A stretch of 64,000 nucleotides of DNA from Cacajao melanocephalus (Eukaryota > Chordata > Mammalia > Primates > Pitheciidae). This document shows positions 53,241 to 64,000 of this stretch, piece after piece. Where the stretch lies: positions 21,687 to 85,686 of the forward strand of contig CAUYLG010063058.1 of assembly GCA_963573385.1 (NCBI GenBank), read 5' to 3'. Position numbers and translations under genes: made by a program. The notes below the pieces were generated by a model that was not told the DNA's origin, searched no databases, and was given only the letters and a program-made list of their open reading frames with translations. The first letter of the stretch is position 1; each line of letters opens with the position of its first letter.

Positions 53241-54489
53241 TAGAAGAATCAAGGAAGGCTGAGGCAGGAACTAGTTCTCCTGGCGTCCTACCCATGGCTT
53301 TTCCCTCTCTCTCTCCAACATGGAGCAGCAGTGGCTTATGAAGGGTCAGAGAAAGCTCTTCTTGCTGCAGTGTGGTTGTGATAAGCTTAATTTTCAGGCT
53401 ATAGGAAAGAGAGAGGGAGCTGGATTGAAAGGAACAGGGCTCTCCCAGCAATTCCTCCACTGGTGGCCAGCAAATTCCCTAAGCCTTCTGCCCAAATGTT
53501 CCTGTTCATTAAACAGAGATAAAATACCAGTTCTGCTGTATCACACAGCCTCATTCCCTGTAAATGTTTTAGAAATCTATGTAAATCAAATGAAATCCAA
53601 TGTGTAGTCACGCTTTGGAAACAATGCTGTTATAGTAAACATAAAATAATGTTGTTATTGCATACATAAGCCACTGGACTAAATGTTTTGGTATCTCAGC
53701 ATCTCCATATGGTTCAGATCCTTACTAAAGTTCTAAGAACAATAGGAGAAAAGAGAAAATTGAAATTCTTCTATAGAGCAATCTACTAAAAAGACCAAGG
53801 GAGGATTTTTAATAGCAGGGAACCAATTCAACTGAGCCTAGCAAACACAAAGCTATGTTTAAGTGTGTGTGACATGTGGTTACCACAATGTCTTTTTCAA
53901 TAAGCAGCTTCAATTTATTCATATATTGTCTTCCATGCTGTAGAAGTAATTTCTAATTTACAACATCTGATATGATTCATTAATCTAGAAAATTAGATTT
54001 CTGGGGTAACATGGTCTATGTTTCCAAAAATTAAAATCCAATTCTCTGTGCTCTTTTGTTTTCCTTCAAAGAAACTTTAAGGTTTGCAAATGCAGAACAA
54101 ATTAATTTAGCAAAACGACTGCTTCCATATTTATAAAATTGCACGTTTGACTTAGTTGTCATGGAGCTCTACAGAAAGTGCAGGACAGGAGGGCAAGGGT
54201 TGGAGAGCTGATGAAAATGGAAGTGTTAATTCCAGCTCCACAATGGAGTGGCACTCTTGGCACAGGGAAACACCCTACTCTCTGCTCAGTGACTTGAAAG
54301 CTGACACCTGGAATGGGTAACTCCTATTAAACTATAGAGCTTGTCACTTTGATTTTCAAAGCAATGCTTTCTTTAGTGGAGAGTCAAAGTGAACTAACAG
54401 GGAGTTTTCCAGCCAGGTGGTTTGCTGAGGCAGTTGGCTGTATTTGGAACTGCTAACACCTATGGTACAAGAGCCTGGGTGCTGACAAA
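53241..54489. other. Unique-looking non-coding sequence
   Basis: No repeat I can name with confidence; a faint antisense MIR at 53640-53745. ORFs of 82-95 codons at 53212-53611 overlap on opposite strands and carry no domain. Confidence 0.35.
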
Positions 54490-54615
54490 TTTGCTGATCT
54501 AAATGTTCTCATCTGTACAAAGGAAATAACACTCTCCAAGGAAAGTAATGCTTCAGTGATGGCATATTGTAAGTGCTTTAAAATGCCTAATATGTACAAA
54601 TGTACAGTGGTATTT
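54490..54615 (+). mobile_element. MIR SINE, sense
   Basis: 'atgttctcatctgtacaaag' then 'attgtaagtgctttaaaatg' fits the MIR 3' half. Confidence 0.55.
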
Positions 54616-55439
54616 TCCCTAAGAAATATTGTGGGGACAAAAGTATCCTCACATCCACATCCACAACAGATTGGACACTATTCTTTCAACGAAAGTTCTT
54701 ATCTTACTGAGTCTGCCCAAAGCACTTAAAAGCTTTTTGAAGCGATCCTTTGGGAACAAGACAAGGAGTTGGTCAGAGAAGTAAATTATTTCTCATTGAT
54801 GACAGTAACACAAAACAAAACTCAGGAGAAATTTGTAATTATAATTTATGTTTTACTTGGCAATGGATTTCATTCTGATTGATCCACACTGACCATAACT
54901 CCCCAGCTCCTCATTCTATGCCTCATACCTAAAACAATTCTTCCCAAGCTATACATCATAAGCACTACTTCAAACCAATTAAATATTGCTTAGATTTTTA
55001 TTAAAATGATTTAGTTCTCTGAGTCTCATGTTTTTATATCTAGTGTACTACGTGTCTTCAGAGTGACTTTAATATTAGGAAAATTAGATATGCTTATAAC
55101 CAAACTCCATTATTTATACAATCTAAGAATCCACACTTTTTAATGCTTTTATTTCATATTTCAGTTTAAGGGTTGAATCAACTTGCTTAGTTGTTCTTAT
55201 TGTTCAGTGTAAGCCTTTGCCTTTCTTTTCAATTCTCTTCCTGGTATTCCACTCAGACACTTTTCTAAGAAATGACACTTGGTTGTATTCAAGTTAGTCT
55301 CCCACTTCAAAATGTGGATACTCAAAAGTCTCTAAAGTTATATGGCATTTTTGTCTCCTGGCCCTTTGGGAGTATGGCAGATGGGTAACAAACCTTAAAT
55401 ACACATTTATTAGCTCAAGATTTCATGGGTTGAAAATTT
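54616..55439. other. No recognised feature
   Basis: Unique-looking AT-rich sequence; nothing supportable on either strand. Confidence 0.35.
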
Positions 55440-55734
55440 TGACTGGGCCAACCTGGACAGTTATGGTCTCAGCTAAACTCACTCAGTCATCTTCTGTCAG
55501 CTGGTGGTTGATGGCCTCATTCATGTGTTTGACAGTTAACTGGCTGGCTGTTAGGATGACTGTGCCAAATGTCATCATCCAGTAGGCTAAACCAAGTCTG
55601 TTCATGTTGTAATAGTTTACAGGTCCTAAGGGCAGCAAGAGAAAGCAAGCCCAAATAGATGAGCACTTTTCAAGTCTCTCCTTTCTTGACCAAAGCAAGC
55701 CACATGACCAAGCCCAGAGTCAGTGTGGGAGAGG
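55440..55734 (-). mobile_element. MLT1-class LTR fragment, antisense
   Basis: 'gtgtttgacagttaactggc', 'atcatccagtaggctaaacc' and 'ccaaagcaagccacatgacc' match an antisense MaLR LTR. The THE1 LTR inserted at its right edge. Confidence 0.55.
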
Positions 55735-55739
55735 ACTGC

Positions 55740-56107
55740 TGATATGGTTTGGCTGTGTCCCCACCCAAATCTCATCTTGAATTCCCATGTGTTGTGGGAG
55801 AGACCTGGTAGGAGGTAATTGAATCATGGGAGCAGGTCTTTCCCATGCTGTTCTTGTGATAACAAATAAGTCTCATGAGATCTGATGGTTTTAAAAAAGG
55901 AGAGTTTCCCTGCACAAGCTTTTGTCTTTTTTTTTTTTTTTTTTTTTTTTGCCTGCTGCCATCCATGTAAGATGTGACTTGCTCCTCCTTGCCTTCTGCC
56001 ATGATTGTGAGGCCTCCCCAGCTATGAGGAACTGTAAGACCATTCAACCTCTTTTATTTGTAGTCTCAGGTATGTTTTCATCAGCAGTGTGAAAACGGAC
56101 TAATACA
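55740..56107 (+). mobile_element. THE1-class MaLR solo LTR, sense
   Basis: 368 bases from TGATATGG to AATACA with perfect 5-bp flanking duplication ACTGC (55735-55739, 56108-56112). 'ggctgtgtccccacccaaat', 'gaggtaattgaatcatggga' and 'catcagcagtgtgaaaacgg' are diagnostic. A short segment after 'cttgaatt' is deleted, and a 24-T run (55927-55950) has expanded inside it. Confidence 0.97.
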
Positions 56108-56112
56108 ACTGC

Positions 56113-56584
56113 CTAAAGAATGTGAGAATAAATTGGGAGTCCTTACTGTGACAACCTACCATAAGCGGCAAGATCTCTAATATTCTAATGGTTCTACATT
56201 GTTCTGTCTTCCTGAATAAACCCCTTTTCTACACTTTTCTTTCCTTAGGAGATTTCAGAGGGAAGTCTTTACATGTACCCTTCCATTCTGCTCCAAACCT
56301 AGATCTCTGTCTAGCTTCATCTCAGCCTGAACCTAGAAGTCTAGACACCTTGAAATTGAACCAAATATTATAGTTCTTCCTACATTAGCTTTAACTGAAC
56401 ACTAATCACTGAGCCATAGGGACATAGGAGCTTCAGTATGTCAAACTGAAGCCAGGGATAGCACTGATGAGTCACAGATCACCTTCACTGAGGAAAGGTG
56501 AGGCATCACATAAATGGATCACTATCATTCTTCAAAAATATTATAAATCACAAGTCCACTTTGCTTTTATGATGGATTGAACCC
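56113..56584. other. No recognised feature
   Basis: Unique-looking; a 61-codon ORF without motif. Confidence 0.35.
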
Positions 56585-57814
56585 CTTATGTCATAAGACA
56601 TTGTTTATTTCTATAGAATTGCTAGGTCAAATGGTATGTATCATTTTAAACATATGCTGCTAGATTGCTTTCCCTAAAAGACGTAACAATTCATATGTCT
56701 ACCAGCAATGTTTACACGCACACTTAAATTCTCCATCAGGAACAGGTAATAGAGGTCTTTACAACTCCTATCAGATTGATAGGTATGTGATATTTTATTG
56801 TTACTTCAACTTATATTTTCTTGACCACTACTCATTTGAGAAGTTTAAAATATGTATGCTAGACATTTTTAATTATTTTTCTTTGAATTGTGTATTCATA
56901 ATTTTGCCTATTTTTTTCTGTCCAATTGTTTCTTTTTCTTGTCATTTACAAGACCTTTTATACAATTAGAGCTGTTAAGATTTTGTTGGCTACATTGCAA
57001 TTTATTCCCAATAAATGGTTTATTGATTTATATTTTTTTTGCTATGCAGGAGGCATTTTAAAAATCATTTCTACATAAGCAAGTATGTTTATTTGTTTTT
57101 AAATGTTTCTGGTCTTCTTGTCTGGGTTAACAAAATTTCTCTCAGCTTTAGATTGTATGTATTCTCCTTGCTTTTTACTAAGATTTCTACATTTTTGTTA
57201 TTTACATTTAAGTATTTTATCCATCTGGAATTTACTTTTGTAGGTGATACAAAGACCCAATGTTATTTTCTTTACCATGAATAACCACAGATAACTATCT
57301 ATCACCATTTGTTTAATAATTCATCCTTTCTCGACTGAATTCAAATAGCATCTTTAACATCTATTAAATTTTAATATATGCTGGGATTTCTTTCTGGATT
57401 ATCTATTACATTTTATCTATTTCTCTGACATTTCCACTTTGATTTAAGTATGCTCTAATATCTGATAGGACAGTCTCCACTGTTGTGTTTTTGCAAACTA
57501 ATACTGAACAATTTTTATTTCATATAAATTTCTAATTAGAAAAATAAACTATTCTCAGTAACTCTGGCAGAATCAACATATTTATGCTATTACATCTTAT
57601 CCAAGAATACACACACTTTTTCATTTGTTTCTGTTTTATAATGTCTGAAAATTTCAATGGCATTTTATAGTTTCCTTCACATAGGAACTGTGGCTTTCTT
57701 GTTAAATCGATGCCTACTGTCTTCATAGTTTCTTTTAATAATGAAGATTATTTTGTGTGTGTGTGTCTCCATTTCTTGCTGCTTATTTCTAGAATAGACA
57801 AAAGCTATATGATA

Positions 57815-58010
57815 TAGTCCACAGGTAGTGTAGCCTAATGGTTAAGATCATGGATTCTGGAATAAGACGGGCTTAGCTTAAATCCCAACTCTATTTCTCC
57901 CACATGTGTGCCTTTGGTCATGCCATTTAACCTTCTCATGCCTCAGTTTCTGACCTGCAAAACAGCAATAACAATTTGTCACACTTCCTTGCCATAATGA
58001 AGAGTTATTC
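57815..58010 (+). mobile_element. MIR SINE inside the L1M interruption
   Basis: 'gtgtagcctaatggttaaga', 'catggattctggaataagac' and 'ctcatgcctcagtttctgac' span most of a MIR. Confidence 0.85.
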
Positions 58011-58029
58011 CTGAGAAGTGGCTGTCTAG

Positions 58030-58405
58030 TACCCTAAGTACTGTATTTTACAGATTCTCTGGCATCTATGTGGTTCCAAGTAACTGAGTTTAGGCCAACA
58101 GAATGTGGCATAAACTTTGTTCACTAGGTTTAGGCCTAACTCAAAAATATCTGATGGTTTCTCACTTTCTCTATTCATTAGTTACTAATAGATGTTAATT
58201 CCTAAAATAAACTTAGGACTCTTAAAGATGGCAGAACCTCTATCCACCTGAGTTTCTTGGATGACTGCAGAATGAACTTCCTTCCTTCCATCCCCATCAG
58301 CACCTACAGTACTTTTTATGAGGGCAACATTGACTTCAACTATGGTAGGCCACTTAGTTTCCAATGTTTGTTAGCTCAGCTAGTGCTGCTCTATAAAATA
58401 CTTCA
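58030..58405 (+). mobile_element. MLT1-class LTR, sense, inside the L1M interruption
   Basis: 'aggccaacagaatgtggcat', 'cttggatgactgcagaatga' and 'tgtttgttagctcagctagt' follow an old MaLR LTR to its 3' end. Confidence 0.6.
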
Positions 58406-59370
58406 TGGATGTTGAGATGATATTATATTAGATGATGTATATTAGTGTGTGTGTTTGAGAATGTGTGTATAGTACTATGCAAACACATAAATGCATATAT
58501 GTGTGTGTGCTATTATAATTATCTTGTGTCCAAGAACCTATCAAATGCTCTTATTAATTTTAGCTATTTTTTTTCCTTGAATCTCTGGAGTTTTATGAGT
58601 ATACAATCATATTATCAGCAAAAAAACAGATAGCTGTATCTGGTCAATTTTTATGCTAATTATCTTATTTTTTCTTATCTTACTGTATGTATTTGCTTAA
58701 GTTTCCAAGACAATGTTGATTTATAATCATGATAGAAGGAATTCTATTTATTTCTTGTTATTATAATAAATGGTCTTATTGTTTTACTCTTTAGGCTATT
58801 ACATGCTTTTGATTTTTGGTAAACAATATATTTAGGTAACTTTATTAAGTAGTTTCTATTTTTCTTCATAATTTTGAGAAATTGCTGCATATTTTATCAA
58901 ATGTCTACATTTCATATTGATGTTAATAAAGTATTTTATTAGTTGGTATAATTGATTAGAGAGACTTTTCTGGTTTAAACTATCCACTTATTTTCCAAAT
59001 AAACATTTTTAGTCATAGTATCATTTTGATATATTGCTGGATTCCATTTGCTAATAGCTAATTTGTAATTATTATATGTTAATTCATGATTAAAATTTGC
59101 CTGTAGCTTTGTGTACTATATCTATCAGACTGGATATACCTATGACGTTGGCTTCATAAAATACATTGGGAATTTTTTCACTTTTTAAATTAAAATTAGT
59201 TCAAATAACTTTAGATTTACCTCCTTTAAGTTAGAGAGCATTCATGTTAAAACCATCTAGTCTTAGTGCTTTTTCAAATAGTAGATTTTGCTTCTCTTAC
59301 CAACCTCTATGGCAATTGATATATGTAAGTTTTCTATTTTGATCATTTTGGGTAATTTAGTTAACCTCCT

Positions 59371-59984
59371 GAAAGTTTTAGCTTAAAAGCGGTGAGTTTA
59401 TTCTGTTTTCCTATGCCATACCTGAAGATCCTTACCTACTTTTGTTTTTGCTGTTGTTATCCAGTAGCTCTGTGTTGCTGGACATTTGTTCTGTTTGATC
59501 TTCTCCTCTCTGTTCCTGAGTACCCACAGATTAGTATTTTTAATATTAGTTGAGTATGTTGCAAGTTGTGGTAGCAGTCTGGCAAGAATGGAAAGTAAAA
59601 TATTTTGTTCCCTGTGGGCTGCTGTGTTCTCCATCTCCTTGAACTCTTTCAGTCTCAGGAGTGGAGACACCTCATTCAGTGGCTCAATTTCTCTTTAGCT
59701 TTTCGAGGACTAAAGACACCAGACATACTCATATAATACCTCCAGGTTTATGATTCTGGGGTTTTCTCGAAATCCCTAATGTTTCAATTCCTGGGGAACT
59801 CTGAAGCTTCTGTGCAGGCTTTCACCTGGATTCACCTTGCTAAGACATCCCCTAGAGCCCAGAACCTTACAGCAGTGTAGATCAGAAGAGATACATGGAT
59901 TAGAGTTGAGAATGGAAGGAAAGCTAGGTACATTTCTTTTCTTTCCACAATAATAAACAAATACATGAAATGAAATGAAGGTAA
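59371..59984. other. No recognised feature
   Basis: Overlapping 90-codon minus and 70-codon plus ORFs (59398-59698) without motif. Confidence 0.35.
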
Positions 59985-60215
59985 TCTCTTTTTAATTTTT
60001 AGTTTTAATATATAATAGTTGTACATACTTATGAAGTACATGTGAAATTTTGATGTAAGCATAGCTTGGGTAATGATCAAATCAGAATAATCGGGATAGC
60101 TATCACTTCAAGCATTTATTACTTCTTTGTGTTAGGACCATCCAATTCCACTCCTCTAGTTATTATGAAATGCACAATAGATGATTAACTACTGATATTC
60201 TTTACTTAAAATCTA
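59985..60215 (-). mobile_element. L1MA/L1MB 3' end, antisense
   Basis: 'agttgtacatacttatgaag', 'gtaatgatcaaatcagaata' and 'atgaaatgcacaatagatga' match the antisense L1MA/B 3' UTR; the element's 3' end faces left. Confidence 0.75.
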
Positions 60216-60304
60216 CAGAGACAGTGGGCAGTTCTCACTTTATGTTGCTTTTGATTTAGTAACTCTTCTGGCTTGACATTTCCTATTGTAAGTATGGAGG
60301 GAGA

Positions 60305-60515
60305 AGCATCTACTGAATAGCAGCCTCTCTAGATGCATTACATACAGTCTACATATTGAATTCTCATAACAATTTTTCAAGGTAGGCACTAACATGACTG
60401 TTTTATTGAAAATAAGGTTCACGGAGGTTTAGTAGTTGCCTAAAACCACACATCTCAAGTGTTAAATCTGTAGGCAGGCAATACTTAGATCTGCAGAACT
60501 GTGAGGTCTACACTT
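60305..60515 (-). mobile_element. MIR SINE, antisense
   Basis: 'tattgaattctcataacaat', 'tttttcaaggtaggcactaa' and 'tagtagttgcctaaaaccac' match antisense MIR. Confidence 0.7.
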
Positions 60516-61439
60516 TTTAAAATTTTACTACTTTCTTCTTTACTTGAACTTTGTACTATTTCTATTTATTTCCAAGTAGAGCTAGGCATAGTCAAGGTCC
60601 TTAAACAATACTCATTGTCTTTAAGATGCAACCCATAACAATATATGACATCTTAACACAAGGCCACAGTTAAGCAAAACGGCAATTTATCAGATTGCAA
60701 TGAAGTGTTTATCTTAAACAAAAGCAGGCTGTAAAGGTCTGTCCAATGTTACATGTGTTTTTACAAAGGTTTATTTTTCCCATCCATGTGCAATAATTTC
60801 TACCCAGGTTGGCTCCTTTGTCCCATCAACTTAATAACTCATGTCTTGTGACAAGCGGCTGAGATTTGTCAGTAATAGCAATCTGAGTTCTCTCACTGCC
60901 CCATATAAGAATGTCTAGCAAATCTTACATGGAGGACACATGTTTGTCTGTTTCATATATTGAGATTTTAAGCATGATAGTATTTTCATAAGATGATCCA
61001 TAAAATTAAAAAAGAGGTTTACAAACCATTATCTGAATCAATATGTAGGATTTACGCAATTTTTGCATCTGTCTGATTTCTTAATATTGGATATGGGAGC
61101 AGTCCAGATCATAACTTGATACCAAGATGGAAGTAGCACCAAAATACACCATTTTTGCTTGTCTCTGGAAATCTCCTTAGATTGTTTAAAGACACATGGC
61201 CCATGCCATAAAAACTAGAGATTCAAGAAAAAGGTCAAGGCAAAAAGACTGAGCCTATTCAAGAGATTTTTTTAAATGGAAACTGAAATAATAGAAGGAG
61301 AAGAATTATTAGTTCAATTCCATTTTGTTTTGGATTACTGCACTTAAACCAAGCTGTTTTATGGAGTTAGCCTGATTCTGACTGATCTTCCCTCTTTACT
61401 TTGAGTATCTGTTGTACTTAAGACACATGCCTGGCTTTG
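60516..61439. other. Unique-looking non-coding sequence
   Basis: No repeat or ORF I can support. Confidence 0.35.
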
Positions 61440-61780
61440 TAGGGCAGGCACATAAAATCAGTCAGTCTCATCTTTGCCTTCAAGAAGCCAGGAGATATGG
61501 AATTAAAGCCGGGGGTGAGTTGTGAGAATGCAGTAGGGAAAAATGAATCCCAGGAGTATTTCATGGGTAGGAAAGACCTTCCCAAAGAAGAAATACAACA
61601 AAAATATGGGTAAGTATGTATAGGTCAGTATGGCTTCACTATAAGGTATTTAGATGGTGAGCATGAAGAAATCAGTGCTAAGACAAGAAAGGTAGGTTAG
61701 GATCAGATTATAAATGCCCTGAATGCTATGGAAAGTATGGCCCAATATGAAGATGAGAAGATAATATCAAGAGGTCTGCC
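61440..61780 (-). mobile_element. L2 LINE fragment, antisense
   Basis: 'atctttgccttcaagaagcc', 'gtaggaaagaccttcccaaa' and 'tgccctgaatgctatggaaa' fit antisense L2. Confidence 0.55.
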
Positions 61781-62924
61781 TAAAATTGGCCAAGCCCCAT
61801 TACCATCTCCTGATATAAAAATGTCTTGATGATCCCCTTGACCCCTAGGAGACACCTCATTGCCTCTGGGGACACCCTTTCATCATGACTCCATCTCCCA
61901 ATAAAGGTGATTTTGATCAAGAAGGCTACAATATTCAGGGCTGCAATCATTAGACCCTCCTTGTTTATGTCAAAACTGTAGCAGCTCTAAGCCAGAGCTT
62001 AACACTTGATTCTACATTTCACTACTATCTCACTCCCAACCTGGCCTGGAAATGCATATTCAGTCTGTCCTCTTATCTCTGAAACTCCTCTGACTCTGCG
62101 CACTGAGGATGAGTTACAGTAAAGCCCTCAGCCCCCTGCTCTGCCCTGTATCTCAAAATTCCACTGCAGAAGCTGAATCTAGCAAATCACCTGGAAAGGG
62201 AGGACTTACACAATCCTCAGAAGGTATACTGGACTTTTAATTCCTATTTTTTTCCTGGCTATAGTGTATTATAAAAAAGTAAAATGTTCAAATTTTTTAA
62301 AAGACAGAAAAACAAATGTTTTCTGTATGTCACAAGGGGGAAAAGGAAGAACAGAATGCAGAGACAAGTGGGAAGATTCCTCTACCGTGTTTGTCTTGTT
62401 TTTTGGTTATATCCCTTTATACAGCTGAGCTTTTATCTGTTCTGTGCATCCCTGTGGGCAAAGGATGGGCAGAAACATCTAGGATTGGTCCTTATAGGGT
62501 TGGAAAGTATTCCTTTTAAAGGGCGACATCTGGATATACTAATGTTACATTTTCATTTTCTAGCAAGATGACTTATTTTGAAAGATTGGGAACCTGTGCT
62601 TTGAAAACACGTTTGTCTCTCAACAGAAAAGATAGTGTGAGTAATAACACCCCACAGAAACTGATTATTTCAGCTGTAAAATATGAGTTCCACAGAGAGG
62701 GATGATTTTGAGAATGAGATGCAGTGCTCAAAGATAAAAAGTATTTTCAGTCCAACTTTTTTCACTCTGCAACAAAGGACATCATTATCTCAATCATGTT
62801 TTAGCTACTTACTTTTCCTTGTGGCAGATGTGACAGTTCATGTTGAATGAATGTTCAGAAATTTTATTAAATCAACAAAGACTATAACTACCAGCTAGAA
62901 TAGTAACACTCGCCTTAATTCTCA
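61781..62924. other. No recognised feature
   Basis: Overlapping plus-strand ORFs of 95 and 67 codons (62284-62571) in two frames, with no motif. Confidence 0.35.
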
Positions 62925-63120
62925 TTAATCAACTAATTAAATTTATTTATTTATTCAATGGCTGCCTAAACAATTTTATGCACTGGATAATGATATGTAA
63001 TTACTATTTCTAGAAGCTTATAGAGACATGTATTGTCTACAATTAGAGACAATACATGTAGACATATAACTATGACACAAACAATATAGGATAAGGGCAC
63101 TGAGTAATTTAATTAAGTAG
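62925..63120 (-). mobile_element. Probable L2/MIR-type fragment, antisense, with hairpin
   Basis: 'tttatttattcaatggctgc' and 'gcactggataatgatatg' faintly fit antisense L2; a perfect hairpin lies within. Confidence 0.4.
63026..63059. repeat. Perfect 13-bp inverted repeat, 8-base loop
   Basis: 'acatgtattgtct' and 'agacaatacatgt' are exact reverse complements separated by 'acaattag'. Confidence 0.97.
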
Positions 63121-63474
63121 ATGATGTGCTATAGATCGGGGTGATGCCACAAATGGCTAGAGGATCTGAAGGAAATGAAGGCTAGGTAAAGCTGGACTGT
63201 GAAAGAATCTACAGGGATTGGTGGTGATTGTGGCAAACTCTAGAGTATTTATGCTACCTAAAAAGGGTAGCTTCTATTCACTTGAGCAAGAATGTGGACC
63301 ATCTCTTGCTCATCTTTTTATTTTTCAGAAGAACCCAAAAACCTGGATTTTTGTATATAAAATGGCTAAAAAAAATACCCTATGTGCACAAGATAAATGA
63401 AGTACATAACATAGACCACCACTTCTCAAATTCTTTTTCTAACCATTTAGAGAAGGAAGTAATTATATTGTAAC
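63121..63474. other. No recognised feature
   Basis: Overlapping ORFs of 60 and 81 codons (63218-63473) without motif. Confidence 0.35.
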
Positions 63475-63625
63475 AGATAAAAGTATGGCCTTTAGAATCA
63501 GGCAGTGATTCTAAAGCAAGCTACTTAACTTATAAAACCATCCCTAAAATAACAGGTAATTCATAGGATAGCTGTGCGGATTAGATGACAGAACACATAT
63601 AAATTACTTATTAGGGTTGTTTAAA
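63475..63625 (+). mobile_element. MIR SINE, sense
   Basis: 'gtatggcctttagaatcagg' and 'gcaagctacttaacttataa' fit the MIR 5' half and core. Confidence 0.6.
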
Positions 63626-63687
63626 ATTACAAATTCAATAATAGTTTCTCTCTCACCCATGTGTGCTGTCTCTTACGCTCTCTTTCT

Positions 63688-63690
<3 letters not shown>

Positions 63691-63730
<40 letters not shown>
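63691..63730. repeat. (CA)20 microsatellite
   Basis: 20 perfect CA units, preceded by a pyrimidine-rich stretch. Confidence 0.98.
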
Positions 63731-63734
<4 letters not shown>

Positions 63735-63749
63735 GGAAGCTATGTTTTA

Positions 63750-64000
63750 AAAATCTTAAGGAATGAACGAAGTCTCCAAGAAATATGGGACTATGTGAAA
63801 AGACCTAATCTACGTTTGATAGGTATACCTGAATGTGATGAAGAGAATGAATCCAAGCCGGAAAATACTCTTCAGGATATTATCCAGGAAAACTTCCCCA
63901 ACCTAACAAGACAGGCCAATATTCAAGTCCAGGAAATACAGAGAACACCACAAAGATATTCCTCAAGAAGAGCAACCCCAAGGCACATCATCGTCAGATT
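63750..64000 (+). mobile_element. Primate L1 (L1PA/L1PB) ORF1 fragment, continuing past the window
   Basis: 'ctccaagaaatatgggacta' begins a close match to L1 ORF1 around the coiled-coil/RRM junction. The frame is open to the window end, and the translation contains the conserved QENFPNL and RTPQRYSSRRAT motifs. The start is 5'-truncated just after the CA repeat. Low divergence implies a fairly young primate L1. Confidence 0.93.

Larger units (their letters stand above)
56585..59370 (-). mobile_element. Long antisense L1M ORF2, interrupted at 57813-58440
   Basis: Read left to right it is antisense ORF2 in order: 'gaattgctaggtcaaatggt', 'atgtctaccagcaatg', 'tatccatctggaatttactt', 'ttcacataggaactgtgg'-type text. 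After the interruption come the 'gatatattgctggattccat' and 'ggcttcataaaatacattgg' areas. The two halves line up as one element, with MIR and MLT1 pieces between. No coding frame survives. Confidence 0.8.

Noticed and set aside
63026..63059. MicroRNA precursor
   Set aside because: A 13-bp AT-rich stem is too short for Drosha/Dicer processing.

Overview
This window is primate nuclear DNA, most likely human or another ape or Old World monkey. It carries Alu SINEs of the J and S classes on both strands, primate-age L1 (L1P), a THE1-class MaLR LTR, an Hsmar2-type mariner, and a background of older mammalian repeats (MIR, L2, MLT1-class LTRs, L1M/HAL1). I found no protein-coding exon, tRNA, rRNA, snRNA or CRISPR array that I could defend. 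Base composition is AT-rich except for one GC-rich block at 26.9-28.9 kb, and that block is a retroviral LTR rather than a CpG-island promoter. The window reads as intergenic or deep-intronic sequence. All repeat family names come from recalled consensus features and were not checked by a database search.

Layout. 0-3.4 kb: antisense L1M/HAL1 ORF1-region remnant, an L2 tail, and a short primate L1 whose 5' part is inverted (twin priming). 4-9 kb: an LTR-like stretch, old sense L1M copies, and a full-length Hsmar2 copy (5905-7568) with an AluS inside it. 8.9-10.9 kb: a further L1M ORF2 copy broken by a solo LTR and an Alu with a long purine tail. 11-26 kb: quiet unique sequence with scattered MIR, L2, MER5A, MLT1-class LTRs, one L1ME 3' end and three Alus. 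26.86-28.89 kb: a 2.03 kb antisense solo LTR with a perfect 4-bp target duplication. 29.3-35.6 kb: a long sense L1M interrupted by a younger 2.2 kb L1P and by an AluS. 36-47 kb: Alus, a probable solo LTR (37980-38558), and MIR and L2 pieces. 47.7-52.9 kb: a dense block of Alu, MIR, MLT1, L2 and L1M that also holds two short locally copied segments. 53-64 kb: MIR, MLT1-class LTR, a THE1 LTR with perfect 5-bp duplication, a long antisense L1M, an L1MA/B 3' end, a perfect hairpin, and the start of a primate L1 ORF1 running off the right edge.

No genes work together here. The only regulatory-looking sequence is LTR-derived (TATA-like and AATAAA signals). The most informative observations are structural scars: templated duplications at 48493-48554 (copied from 51101-51162) and 52290-52438 (copied from 50496-50643), several quasi-palindromes, the twin-primed L1, and nested insertions that give a relative order of events. 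I did not find evidence of an undescribed biological system.
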